Source: Gentiana macrophylla (taxonomy: Eukaryota > Streptophyta > Magnoliopsida > Gentianales > Gentianaceae). From it: 64,000 nt of DNA. Under the pieces are notes generated by a model that saw only the letters and a list, made by a program, of their open reading frames with translations, was not told the DNA's origin and made no database searches. Both the position numbers and the translations under genes were made by a program. The DNA lies in assembly GCA_026214975.1 (NCBI GenBank), contig CM047805.1:4650001-4714000 (forward strand), in the 5' to 3' direction. Positions 24,589 to 36,354 of the stretch are shown one piece after another (the first letter of the stretch is position 1; each line of letters begins with the position of its first letter).

Positions 24589-24666
24589 AGATTTGAAAAC
24601 TACTTTGAAAATATATGTTCTCCTTGTTACCAGAAATTAGATCTGAACAGGTTCTGATACTAGGAA

Positions 24667-24684
24667 CACTGCTTTAATACCAAT
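24667..24684 (-). other. Primer binding site of SIRE-like copy A (initiator tRNA-Met type, degenerate)
   Basis: The minus strand reads TTGGTATTAAAGCAG just inside the LTR boundary. The copia primer site is complementary to initiator tRNA-Met; this one appears mutated from TGGTATCAGAGC-like sequence. A second TAGTATCAGAACC lies about 25 bp further in. Confidence 0.6.
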
Positions 24685-26078
24685 TGTTGGTCTAGAAAAG
24701 GGTAAAACTATAGTCAGAGGGGGGTGAATGACTATAGTGGAGTTTCAAAAACTTTTCTTATATTTAAAAGCTTTTGGGCAAGCGGATAAGTCCTTTCTTA
24801 CTAATTTATTTCAAGGTAGTTTAAGCAATCACAAATATATGATATAATATAAGCAATTAAATGAATGTAGTAAGGTAAATTGCAGAAAGTAAATTGACAC
24901 AAGGCTTATAGTGGTTCAGGGTGGTGTAATCCCTTAATCCACTCTTCTCCTGTGATGATCGGAGGAATTCACTATTGCTTTCACAGGTACAATAGTATGA
25001 TTGTCCTTGACTTCACAAGCTTCAAAATCTACAAGACTAACACTCCTTCACTGCAACAGCTTCAGTGACTCAGTCTCTTTCACTGCTCCTTGGGATCAAA
25101 TCCTTCAGCAGCTATCACAAACACAACTCCCTCTCAGATGGCTCTGATTCAGTTGCTTGATTTATGTGAATTGAATTCACCAACTTTTTGATCAATCTCA
25201 ATGCTTGATGTTTGATTTGTAGCTCTTAGATTTGAGTTGATCACTAGATATTTCTTTTTAGCACAGATAGAAGGCTTTTTACTTTGACAGAGTTTTTGCT
25301 CAGATTTATGATTGTTCTTCTCTCTCCTTCTTTTCTTTTTCTGTCAGTGCCCTCTATTTATAGCCTTGATTATTCTTGATTTGAATTTCCGTCCGTTGGC
25401 TATATTAATGAGGGGAATAATTATTGATTTTATTCTTGATTCCCCCTTAATTATATTCTCCTTGATTTTAGTGATCGGAAACGTTTACCAGAAAATCCGT
25501 CCTTGATTGATCCTCTATTAATTGTGCATTTAATGCTTGATCTTCTGTATCTTCTTCATATTTCAATAATCTGGTCGAGTGACGTTTACTCAGCCGTTCT
25601 CCGAACGGTTAAGTAGTCCATCTGACTTTGCCTCTTAGATCTTTCTTTATTGCTTTGTCTTCACTCAGCCGAAAGTCAGTTTACTTTGCCGATTCACTAT
25701 TTCCTTCATTCTTTCAGTTCAAAGGAGAATCCTTGTACTTCACTGATCCCTGATTTGTGGGAGATCAGTGTACACCATATTTAAACATTAAGTTTCATCA
25801 CTTGAAACATAACTTAGACTTATCCAAGGTCATCACAGACTTCATTGGTTATAAGTCAGACCATTATATCTTCATTGCTTCTCTGCTGGTGCTTGGCTGG
25901 CTTCACTCTGCCGAAAGTCTATTCGACGTCCTACCAACTAGTACAATACTTGTCTGACTCAACTTATACAACATGTCAGACTCTAAGTAAAGACTTATAC
26001 AGAGAATTATAACTTATTCCAGGCTTGCAATAACAGCTAGTATGACCATCATCAAAACATAATAAAATGTTCCTAACA
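24685..26078 (-). mobile_element. Full SIRE-like LTR shared by copies A and B
   Basis: 1394 bp, TGTTGG...CCTAACA. It has a primer site on its low-coordinate side (copy A) and a polypurine tract on its high-coordinate side (copy B, 26079-26093), so it serves as 5' LTR of A and 3' LTR of B at once. This is the signature of unequal LTR-LTR recombination. Confidence 0.9.
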
Positions 26079-29000
26079 ATTTCCCCCTTTTTGATGATGC
26101 CAAAACCCTCATAAGCCTAAACATAAGTATAACAAATTTTTACATAATAATTATTAGCAGAACAGAACTCAAAAAATTTATTCATCCATTTAAGGGCAAT
26201 AAGATATTGCATCTTTTTATTCCAAAACAAAGGCATATAGACATGATTCAATTAAACAGAAGGGCTACTTCTTCTTCTCTTCAAACCTGATACCTTTGCC
26301 TTTGGTGCCCTTGCCCTTAACTGTAGGGCTTTCCTATACCTTTGCCTTTGGTGCCCTTGCCCTTAACTGTTGGTCTTTTCTTCTTTCAACTGTAGCTTTC
26401 AGGCTTTGAGCTTCCTTCCCCCTTTTTGGTATCACCAAACTGTTCTTCAAGAATCCTGACTGCATCTTCAGATTCAGGGAGGGGACCATATCTTTTCTCC
26501 AGTATCTTGTTGGTTGCCTCACCAACTTTGAGTAGGATGTTGAGTAGCTTGCCAGAGTGCTCCATGACCTCATCCAGATGTTGAATTTGATAAGTGTGAG
26601 CATTTAGAGTGTCCACCAAGGGTTTTAGATTGTTGTCAATCTTTTCAACCTGAAACTCAAGGTTGGTTTGGACATGGTAGGGAATAAGATGTTGTAAGTT
26701 GCAGAGCAAGTTTCCCTTTTTTTCCATGACCTCATCTTGTATCTTGATGTGACTGATGAGGGCTTCAATCTTATGGTTTAAGGAGGTTGCTTCACTTCTT
26801 AGAGCAGCTTTCAGGTTTTGTCTGCTGTAATACTGCTTTTCCATGTCTATAATCAGAGGTTGAATGTCCAGATTGAAGATTCTTTCTGGATCAACTTCCT
26901 CTGGTGCAACTTCAACATTCTCATCATCTTCATATTCATCCTCCTCTATTTTCACTTCATCTTCTTCTTCCTAGTCTTCTTCCTTTTTACTTTCTGCTCT
27001 TATTCTCTTTCTTCCTCATTAGACTCAGGGTCATTTAGAGGTTGCTCTAGGGTGTTGGCTTTTTCATCTGTTGGAGATGTAACTTTCTCTGCTATTGTTC
27101 CCTCTTGGTCAATAATGGGGGAGTTGACAAGTTCAGCGGAGTGAGTTTGATCAGCTGGCTCACTTGGCTGTTTGTCAACTTTGCTGATGCTCTTGAAGAG
27201 TACCTCTTGAAGTGTCAACTCATCATCAGAAATCTCCATGTTTTCTGGATTTGCTTCAAGGTGGTCACCCTCTGAGTGCTCGTCCTCTGTCTCAGCTTCT
27301 TCCTCATCCATCTCTTCTTCTTCAGATGAAGTGAGAGCATATCCTTCCTCACCTTCTTCTAGATAGGTGATGTCCTCTTGTTGATTTTCTTCCTCATTGC
27401 TGCATCATCACTGAGTACCATAGGTTCGTTGAAGTTGCTGGTGCCAGTCACAGAGGTGTTCTCTTGTGCCTTCTGGGATCTGGTTCTTCGTCCCACTCCT
27501 GATCTGCTGCTTTCAGGTTGTTTTCTTTTTATCCCGGCAGTGGGGTTGGGTTTCATAGATGCCTTGATGTAGGTAAACATTACCTTTGACTTGTGTGGAG
27601 CTTGCAGATTTGTGGGTTTCACTTTCAATGCATCAAACAGGTGTTGAAGTGGGAACCCATATGATTTCCTCTCCCAGAAATCACCTTTCTTCTGCAAACC
27701 CTTGCTTGGTGCCGTAATTGACAGATCAATCTCCTTTTGAATCTGGTCTTTCAACCTATTAAATACAAATGTTGCCCAGTCAAATTTAGTACCTTCATAG
27801 ATGATTGCCATTAGCTTGACCCGTAACTCAGTTAAGTTTTCCATCGACCCTTTTCTGCCTTTGATGTTCTTGGCAGTGTTCTAAAAATCGGCCAACTCGG
27901 CCGCCTAGGCGCTGGGCGGCCATCATCCGACCCGACTTTACACTACTCGGCTCTGTCTAGGCGGGAAGGTATCTAGGCGGGCTAAAAATCGGACTAGGCG
28001 GATTCAAGGCGGGTCAAGGCGCCAACTCGCCAAACTCGGTCAACTCTCGGTCAAAGTGGTCTTTCTATTTACTCTAAGCCTAATTTAATTATTAAAAAAA
28101 TCATTTCTGTTTCATCCCAATTTCCCCCTCCTCTCGCAAATCGAAGCAAGCCCCACTCTAGCCCCATAGAAAATTGCTCCGGTCACCCTCCACGTGCGCA
28201 CCGTCGACCACCGGCCACCGGCAAGAACCACCGGCGACCACCACCGCCAGCAGACATTTCCGCGGCGTCTAAGGAGTTTTTTTTTTTTTTTTCCTCAATG
28301 ATTGACATACCACTATAAGTTTAAAGATGGAGGCCGATAGGCATAAAATAAAATAAAATATATTTCTCACAATTCTGTGAACAAGAAATAGATAGATTCC
28401 AAGCTCTGATTTTACACTGCACTTTTTGAATATGTCAATTGTATGTGTCAATTGTTGTCACAAATAATTATGCTTATGCTTGGAGAAATGCTTATTTGTT
28501 CACAAATAATAGGCTATTCTCATCACTCCAATGCTTATGCTTGGAGAAATGCTTACGTATCACGTGTGTTTGTATGTGTTTATTTTATGACTTGAATTTT
28601 TAGAGTTATGATATGTTACTACTTAGTATACTAGAGTGGTAGTATTATTATTTTTGGGGGTTTGTAGTAGTATCTTTTTTTTTGCCATGTCCATTATTAT
28701 TTATATTAATAAAATAAATTAAAAAAATTCCACATCCGCCTAGTCCCCGATTAGTCCCCCGCCTAGCCGATTACCCCAACTCCCCACCCGGCCGCCCGAC
28801 TAGCGCCTAGCGATTTTTAGAACATTGGTTCTTGGTGATGACCGGTGCAAATTCAGCAAACGGGAGTTTCAGTGCTGATCTAGGAAGGTTGTATGTTTTG
28901 CTGTTTTTCTTTGGGTACTTGGCTATTTCAGCCCATAATTGTTTTATGTCAATCTTCACAAACTTTACATTAGCCGGACCGATCATGGGTAGGTGTAGGA

Positions 29001-29360
29001 ATCTATTGAGAAGACCAGGCGTAATGACTACTTCTTTCCCAAAGATTGAACTCTTTATGCAATCGATGTCAGTTTTCTTTGTGCTGGGCACAAACTTGGC
29101 ATTTTTCCAGAATGCAATCAGATTTTCATAGCAGATTCCGTTGATTGGGGGTTTAGAAAGGTCATTAACCCCAGATTTGAGCAGCAATCAACCAAGCGTT
29201 GAGCTTGTGCATCATTATCACAGAAGGAAAGATAGGGTTCAGGTTTGAAAAACGATCCAGTGATGATCGATTTTTCATAGAATATTTCTGTCGGAGATAT
29301 TGTAGAGGATGAAGCCATTGTTGAATATGATTGATAAATTGAAAAGTTTCGATCTTTCAA
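26079..29360 (-). pseudogene. Extra ORF of SIRE-like copy B, interrupted by a hAT-type insertion
   Basis: Same order as copy A: N-terminus 29360-28836 (two frames, 29118-29360 and 28807-29187), then a 954-bp insertion (27874-28827), then 27844-27359 (MENLTELRVKLMAIIYEG), acidic part 27311-27000, and coiled coil 26955-26386 (NLLCNLQHLIPYHVQTNLE). Extra lesions relative to A: a stop in the acidic run (about 26970) and a frameshift near 29140. The 46-bp duplication at the C-terminus (26291-26380) is shared with A and so predates the duplication. Confidence 0.7.
27874..28827. mobile_element. Non-autonomous hAT-type DNA transposon in copy B
   Basis: 954 bp with terminal inverted repeats CAGTGTTCTAAAAATCG (left) and CAATGTTCTAAAAATCG (right, reverse complement). 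It is flanked by perfect 8-bp duplications GTTCTTGG (27866-27873, 28828-28835). Copy A has the uninterrupted site. Subterminal sequence is rich in GGCGG/CCGCC words (both ends carry CTAGGCG-type repeats). The interior has a C-rich segment (28130-28260), then an AT-rich segment. No transposase frame. An 8-bp duplication and CA-start TIRs indicate hAT. Confidence 0.92.
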
Positions 29361-29889
29361 GGAAAGAAATGAGGTTTATAACTTGTAAATGAGCGTAAAG
29401 ATTTCTAAGAAACCTCTAAGTGTTGTTTATATAGGATGATTTGGATAGTGTGAACGTGGTTGAATATGGAAGGATTTGATGACATAATGGCGTGATTTTA
29501 TGTATATAAATCCCGATGTTTGAGTGTAGTGAGGGAGTGGATTGAGGTAAGTAATGATAGATTCTGGGAATCGAGGCGTTGTAATTCAAAAAATAATATG
29601 GTTACCTCCATGATTGTTAATTGATCTCCACGTGTGTAGAAATTGATTTGGTTCACATTTTAATTTGCCTATGACTCCAATCTTCATTTCGGTGGAGTGC
29701 TTTTGCTGGTCACTTAGCCGGTGAAGTGGATTTTTCACTGAGCTGTTTTATTCAACTGTTCCTAACAATCAGTTAAGTTAAGTTCGCTGAGTACCAGTGC
29801 CTTACCTGCTTCATCTCCTGTAATGGCATAGGGTTGATCAGCTTGTGAAGTCACTTAGCTGATTACTCCAGTTAGCCGGTTTTTTGTAC
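29361..29889 (-). other. Untranslated spacer between pol and extra ORF, copy B
   Basis: Nearly identical to 18761-19288 of copy A; no open frame. Confidence 0.5.
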
Positions 29890-31300
29890 TTAGTCAATTT
29901 CAATCATTCCTAACTCAGTTCTCAACATGCTAAATCTTTCATGACTGAGTGGTTTAGTGAAGATGTCAGCTAATTGATCTTCAGTGGATATGTATCTTAG
30001 AATAACATCTCCTTTCTCAACATGGTCTCTGATGAAATGATGTCTCACATCAATGTGCTTTGTTCTTGAGTGCAACACTGGATTTTCAGTAATGGATATG
30101 GCACTTGTGTTGTCACACATGATTGGAATTGTCTTATCCTCCATTCCATAATCCCTTAGCTGTTGTCTAATCCATAGTACTTGTGCACAACAACTGCCTG
30201 CTGCTATATTCTCTTCTTCAGCTGTTGATGTTGATATGAAGTTTTGCTTCTTACTGAACCAAGAGACTAGTCTGGTGCCTAGCATCTGGCATGTTCCAGA
30301 AGTGCTTTTTCTATCTATCTTGCATCCAGCATAGTCAGAGTCTGAGTATGATATCAACTTGAATCCTCCATCTTTTGGATACGAAATTCCAACATTGATG
30401 GTGTTCTTCAGGTATTTGATTATTCTTTTGGCTGCTTGAAGATGTGATTCTTTTGGTTGAGCTTGAAATCTTGCACATACTCCTACTGCAAATGCTATAT
30501 CAGGTCTGCTTGCAGTTAGATAAAGTTGGGATCCAATGATTCCTCTATACATTTTCTGATCAACATCTTTTCCAGCTTCATCTTTTCCAAGAATGACTCT
30601 TGCACACATTGGTGTATCTGCTGTGCCACTTGTGTCCATACCATATTTGTGTATTAAGTCTTTTGTATACTTGGCTTGACTTATGAAAATACCATCCTTC
30701 ATTTGTTTCACTTGAAGGCCAAGAAAGTAATTTAATTCTCCCATCATGCTCATATGAAATTTGCTCTTCATCAGGTTTGCAAATTTCTCAAATAGCTTTT
30801 CATCCTCTGATCCAAAGATGATGTCATCAACATAAATTTGTACTAGCAATGTACTTGTTCATTCCTTTAATTTGAACATAGTCTTATCTATAGTTCCTTT
30901 GTTGAATCCATTCTTGATCAGAAATTGTGATAGAGTTTCATACCAGGCTCTAGGTGTCTGTTTGAGTCCATAAAGAGCTTTCTTGAGCTTGTATACTTTG
31001 TCTTCTTTTCCTTTGAGTTGAAAACCAGGAGGTTGTTCCACATATACTTCTTCTTTCAAAAGTCCATTCAGATATGCACTCTTGACATCCATTTGATAGA
31101 CTTTGAAGTCTTTGTGTGCAGCAAAAGCTAGAAAGAGTCTGATTGCCTCAAGTCTTGCCACTGGTGCAAATGTTTCATCATACCTTCTGCTTGAGAATAG
31201 CCTTTTGCAACTAGCCTTGCTTTGTTTCTGACCACTGTTCCTTGTTCATCCATCTTGTTTCTGAATACCCATTTTGTTCCAATGATGTTGGCTGTGTCTG
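29890..31300 (-). pseudogene. Copia RT and RNase H, copy B, truncated
   Basis: 30859-31161 holds the RT N-terminal part ([20 protein letters not shown]). 29890-30849 holds the rest of RT and a complete RNase H (319 codons; [54 protein letters not shown]). RNase H is intact here, unlike copy A. A stop at about 30850-30858 and a frameshift near 31170 break RT. Everything upstream (integrase, protease, gag, primer site, most of the 5' LTR) is deleted at 31300. Confidence 0.92.
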
Positions 31301-31317
31301 AATACCCATTTTGTTCC
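31261..31317. repeat. Templated filler at the copy B deletion junction
   Basis: The 20-bp word CTGAATACCCATTTTGTTCC occurs at 31261-31280 and again at 31298-31317. Copy B RT sequence runs to 31300; the second copy of the word bridges to LTR sequence starting at 31318. The template is 37 bp upstream; the shared CTG is a plausible microhomology for the switch. Confidence 0.85.
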
Positions 31318-31558
31318 TTGGTTATAAGTCAGACCATTATATCTTCATTGCTTCTCTGTTGGTGCTTGGCTGGCTTCACTCTGCCGAAAGTTTGTTCGTG
31401 CTTTGTCGTCCTACCAACTAGTACAATACTTGTCTGACTCAACTTATACAACATGACAGACTCTAAGTAAAGACTTATACAGAGAATTCTAACTTATTTC
31501 AGGCTTGCTATAACAGCTAGTATGGCCATCATCAAAACATAATAAAATGTTCCTAACA
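31318..31558 (-). mobile_element. SIRE-like LTR end (remnant of 5' LTR of copy B)
   Basis: 241 bp matching about 25846-26078 of the full LTR, ending TTCCTAACA at 31558. Because this is the terminal end of the copia block, the Athila-3 sequence starting at 31559 is probably the original right flank. Confidence 0.85.
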
Positions 31559-31930
31559 AATGTTGATAAGTTTGTATTCCCTGTAGACTTTGTGGTGCTA
31601 GACATAGAAGCTAACCACGATGTTCCATTGATTTTAGGAAGACCGTTCCTAGCTACGCGTAAAACCTTGATAGATGTTCATAAGGGTGAGCTGATTTTGA
31701 GAGTGAATGAGGACAAAGTAGTATTCAATATGATGAATTCAATGAGATATGATCAAGATGAATGAGAAGCATGCTACATGCTAGATGCCATAGATGAACT
31801 TGTGTTGGAATTATATCAGCAAGTGGCACTAGACCCTGAAGTAGCAGAGACTTTGCTCCTGAAGGATGAGGAAAGTTATGAGGAAACCTGGCCTGGGTGT
31901 AGTGAAGGTCAAGTGTGAGAAATAGAGCCT
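31559..31930 (+). pseudogene. Athila-3 protease C-terminus and linker
   Basis: Starts in mid-protease with [27 protein letters not shown] and [16 protein letters not shown]; an in-frame stop lies at about 31763, then the acidic linker ETWPGCSEGQV. The active-site part of the protease is missing, lost with about 600-700 bp at the copia insertion. Confidence 0.85.
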
Positions 31931-32895
31931 ATATCCTCTGTGGAATTAGGAGGAACCATTCATAGACCTTCCTGGCATAAGTTCTTTGACTTACAGTTGA
32001 CTGGTAAGCTGTTAAGATCATCGTTAAAAGAGCCACCAAAGAACTTAACGTTGAAAGCTTTGCCATCTCACCTGAAGTACGTGCACTTACAAGATGATAC
32101 TCTCCCCCTTATAATTTCAGCATCATTATCACCTTTAGAGGAGGAGAAACTTTTAAGAGTACTGAGAGAGCATAAGGGAGCGTTTGGGTGGACGATTGTT
32201 GATATTAGAGGAATAAGTCCATCAGTGTGCATGCATAAGATCTCTGTAGACCCTGAGAAGAAAGCGGTGGCACAACCTCAAAGGAGGTTGACACCACAAC
32301 TAAAGGATGTTGTTAAGGAAGAGATCATAAAGATGTTGGAGATATGAATCATTTTCCCAATTACAGACAGTGAGTGGGTAAGCCCGATTCATGTGGTGCC
32401 CAAGAAAGGAGGATTCACTGTTCAACCTAATGAGTTTGATGAGTTAATCCCTGTAAGACTAATTACTGGACATCGAGTTTGCATTGACTTCATGAAACTG
32501 AATGATGCAACTCGTAAAGATCATTTTCCCTACCATTCATTGATCAAATGTTGGAAAGATTAAGTGGTCATGCATTTTATTGTTTCTTAGATGGATATTC
32601 TGGTTATTATCAGATCCATATTGCCCCTGAGGACCGCGAGAAAACAACTTTCACATGTCCCTATGGAACTTTTGCGTACAATCGCATGCCCTTTGGGTTA
32701 TGTAATGCACCAGCAACATTCCAAAGGTGCATGATGTCATTATTTGCGGACATGGTGGAGGATTTTCTAGAGATTTTCATGGATGATTTATCTGTATTTG
32801 GAGATAGCTTTGATAAATGCTTGGACAATTTGAATAAAGTGCTAAAGATATGAGAAGAGACCAACCTTGTACTTAACTGGGAAAAATGCCATTTC
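31931..32895 (+). pseudogene. Athila-3 reverse transcriptase, N-terminal and palm
   Basis: 31940-32347 covers the linker (HRPSWHKFFDLQLTGK) to the first RT block; a stop at 32345 interrupts EMI. 32548-32853 has FYCFLDGYSGYYQIHIAPED, MPFGLCNAPATFQRCMM and the active site FMDDLS. A stop at 32851 and a missing base near 32530 break the frame. Both catalytic aspartates remain. Confidence 0.9.
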
Positions 32896-33957
32896 ATGGT
32901 TACAGAAGGAATAGTGTTGGGTCATAGGATTTCAAAGAAAGGAATGGAGGTTGACAGAGCAAAGATAGAGGTGATAGAGAAGTTACACCCTCCAACGAAC
33001 TTGAAGACATTGCGAGCCTTTCTTGGCCACGCAGGATTTTATAAGAGGTTCATCAAAGACTTCTCTAGAGTTTCTAGACCTTTGACGGAATTACTTTCAA
33101 AGGAAGTACCTTTCGTATTTGGAGAAGAGTGCAAGAAATCATTCAACACGTTGAAGCGAATGCTTATAACCGCCCCAATTCTGGTAGCCCCAGAATGGAA
33201 CAAACCTTTTGAGCTTATGTGTGATGCAAGCGACATGGCAGTTGGAGCAGCCCTAGGACAAAGGGAGGATAAAATCTTTAAGCCTATCTATTACGCCAGT
33301 CGTACCCTTAACAGTGCCCAGAGGAATTACGTGACTACGGAGAAGGAACTCTTAGTTGTCATATTTGCATTTGACAAGTTTCGACCTTACCTGATAGTAT
33401 CGAAAGTCACTGTATTAACTGACCATGCAACTCTGAAATACCTTCTAACCAAGCAAGACTCCGAGCCGAGACTGTTAAGATGGATTCTACTCTTACAAGA
33501 GTTTGATGTTGAGATTAAAGATAAAAATAGATCTGAGAACCAGGTGGCTGACCACCTGTCGAGGTTAACTTTGCTGGAAGAAGAGCAACCGACTGAGATT
33601 AGGGAAAGCTTTCCAGATGAACAACTTTTCTCCATCTCAGTGGTAGCTCGAGTTGAATCTCAAACCCGGCAACATACATCAAGAGTGGGCAAGGTATACC
33701 CTTGGTTTGCTAATATTGTGAATTATTTAGCAGGAAGATACCTGCCACCAGAATTCACAAATACGGATAAGAAGAAGTTCTTCACGTATCTGAAGCATTA
33801 TAATTGGGACGATCCCGATCAATACAAATTATGCCTTGATGCCATTCTTAGGAGATGCATCCACGATGATGAGATTCCAAGTATTTTGCACATGTGTCAT
33901 ACTAGAGAAGCTGGAGGTCATTATGGGCCAGACAAGACAGCAGCAAAGGTACTGTAG
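32896..33957 (+). pseudogene. Athila-3 RT thumb, RNase H and integrase N-terminus
   Basis: 353-codon stretch: [20 protein letters not shown] and [16 protein letters not shown] (RT end), [50 protein letters not shown] (RNase H). It then runs through a connection with [14 protein letters not shown] to the integrase zinc-binding part, with [11 protein letters not shown] at the end. The stop at 33957 cuts the zinc-binding domain. This is the longest clean pol stretch of the Athila copies. Confidence 0.92.
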
Positions 33958-34995
33958 TGTGGATTCTATTGGCCAACAATTCATAAATCTGGTTACGAGT
34001 TTACAAGATCCTATCATTCCTGTCAAATGACTGGTAATATTTCTAAGCGGAATGAGATGCCACTGCAGAGTATCTTAGAAGTGGAGCTATTCGATGTATG
34101 GGAAATTGATTTTGTTGGGCCATTCACATCGTTAGAATCAAATCGTTACATCATGGTGGCAGTTGATTATGTTTCCAAATGGGTGGAAGCTATAGCTTCA
34201 CCTACTAATGATGCCAGGGTTGTCCTGAGATTTCTTAAGAAAAATATTTTGACGAGGTTTGGTGTGCCCAGAGCCATAATTAGTGACGGAGGGAGCCATT
34301 TCTGTAATAGGTTGTTTGAGAAGTTGATGATGAGATATGGGGTTAGACATAAGATTGTAGCAGCATATCACCCCCAGACGAGTGGACAAGTAGAAGTCAC
34401 GAACATAGAGATTAAGGGGATCTTAGAGAAGTCTGTGAATCCCACAAGGAAAGATTGGTCTTTGAAATTAGATGACGCTCTTTGGGCGTACATAACAGCT
34501 TATAGGACTATGATTGGGATGTCACCATATATGATAGTATTTGGAAAAGCGTGTCATTTACCGGTAGAACTCGAGCACCGAGCGCTGTGGGCTACGAGGT
34601 TTCTAAACATGGATGATAATTTAGCCGGTGAAAAGAGGATGCTAGAATTGAATAGATTGGAGGAGTTTAGACTTCAAGCATGTGAGAATGCCAAGATTTA
34701 CAAGGAAAGAACAAAGCGCCTTCATGATAAGAAAATTCTGAACCGCACATTTCAAGTTGGAGATAAAGTGCTGGTATATAATTCAAGTCTTCGTCTTTTT
34801 TCTAGAAAGTTGAAGTCTAGATGGTTTGGACCACATGTAGTCACGAAAGTCTACAATTCAGGTGCATGTGAAGTTAGACATGAATACTCTGGGCAGATTT
34901 TCACAGTTAACGGCCACAGGCTAAAACATTACCTAGAGCACAAGTATAACCCTGAATTGGAAGTCTTTGCGTTAGAAGATCCAGAATATGAATAA
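33958..34995 (+). pseudogene. Athila-3 integrase core and C-terminus
   Basis: 34027-34995, 322 codons: [31 protein letters not shown] and [16 protein letters not shown] (DDE visible), then [31 protein letters not shown], ending EDPEYE. The zinc-binding part upstream (33958-34026, CQMTGN) is separated by a stop. Confidence 0.92.
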
Positions 34996-36354
34996 AGGAT
35001 CCCTATTAGTACAGTCGAGCTGACAACTTTAAACTCAGAACTATTTCTAAACCCTTATTTATTGTTTTTGTTTATTTTATTTTGAGTCAATAAAGTAGCA
35101 TGACAATCGCAAAGTTTTTTCATCACATATATCTTCAGTCATCTGGCTAGAGATATATGTGGTTTTTCCTTTACAATTATCATGTGATACCCCCGTAAAA
35201 GTTTTGGGTCTTGCTTAGGCCGATAAAAGAATAAAGTGGCTTAAACTGTTGTTGCGCATTCCTCCGGTATGCACAACTACCACCACCTTATTTTCTTATT
35301 GCCCTTCGCATGTTGCTCACAGTTTTTGGAAGAATTTTGAAAAGCAGGTAACGACTTGGATGAGGAATGACCTAGGAGCTAATGATTCTGCTCCGGGATT
35401 CGTTTCGACTCAGCCAACATTTCCAGAGCTAAGTACTTTTCCTTTTCTTTATTATTAGTCATTGGGGACAATGTCTATAATTAGTGGGGGGCAGGCGTCT
35501 TAGCTGGATAATCGGAAAAGGGAATATTTTTGAAATTTTAAACACTGTTTTTAACTTGCTTATTGCACGTTTTCGAGTAAGGAATCGGTAGAAAAGGAGC
35601 CCAAGTTCGATTTGAAGTGAGCTATAGCATATTCAATTTAGTATGGAAGAACGAGCATATGGTATGTTGCATGAAGTAGTAAGTTATTAATTATTATTCT
35701 ATCATTGCAATCAATATTTGAGCACATAATCTGAGTGAGAAGTGTTTAAGATTAGATGATGAATTGTTTTAACCGGGAATCATTATTTATCTGTCTATAT
35801 ACTTCAACAAATTGTTGTAAGACAATGGAAGCAACTTGGATGACGAAAGGTAATCGGGACAAACGGACTTGTGAGAGAAAGAGAAAAAAGTGAGGAAATC
35901 TGCCATAAAGAAAATAGGAAAAAAAAATTATATGCAATAAAGGCAGCGAGGGAAGCGAACTCGTGTAAAAAGGGCACGACCCTCGCATAAAAAGAAACAA
36001 ACGAGGACTTAAGAGCGATGCTCAGTCCCCGAGTCCGCCTGACCCGATTAAGGTACCATGTTGTGTAACCAAGTTTGAAGGCAAGATGAGCGAGTGTATG
36101 CGCAGGTAAATTAAGATTTTGTGGTTAATACAACTTGATTCTCTTCACGAACGCACTATCACAACTGATTCATCACACGACACATTGATGCGTGGTAAGT
36201 AGTGATTAATGGGGAGCTTATGGAGTGTGGCTTGATGTATGTTTCTGTCGGAAATCTTCATTGAATGTGTGGTAGTTGATGGAGATTGTTCTTGGAGGTA
36301 CATTCCGCCTTGATACTCTGCTCGCAGACACGCAGAAGGCTAGTGGGGGGTAGT
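34996..36354 (+). other. Athila-3 3' untranslated region with two PPT-like tracts
   Basis: No coding sequence. ATTGGGGACAATG then TTAGTGGGGGGCAGG (35461-35494) is an internal PPT-like block. A second block, GCTAGTGGGGGGTAGT (36339-36354), touches the LTR start and is the likely functional PPT. The first block has its counterpart in Athila-1 (859-905). Confidence 0.75.

Larger units (their letters stand above)
15457..31558 (-). mobile_element. SIRE-like Ty1/copia tandem block (LTR-A-LTR-B-LTR)
   Basis: Minus-strand copia elements sharing a central LTR: truncated LTR (15457-16440), internal A (16441-24684), full LTR (24685-26078), internal B (26079-31317) and LTR end (31318-31558). The RT signature YVDDIIFGS with [13 protein letters not shown], and an extra ORF between pol and 3' LTR, fit the SIRE lineage of plant copia elements. 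A and B are highly similar where both exist. The block sits inside Athila-3. Confidence 0.88.
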
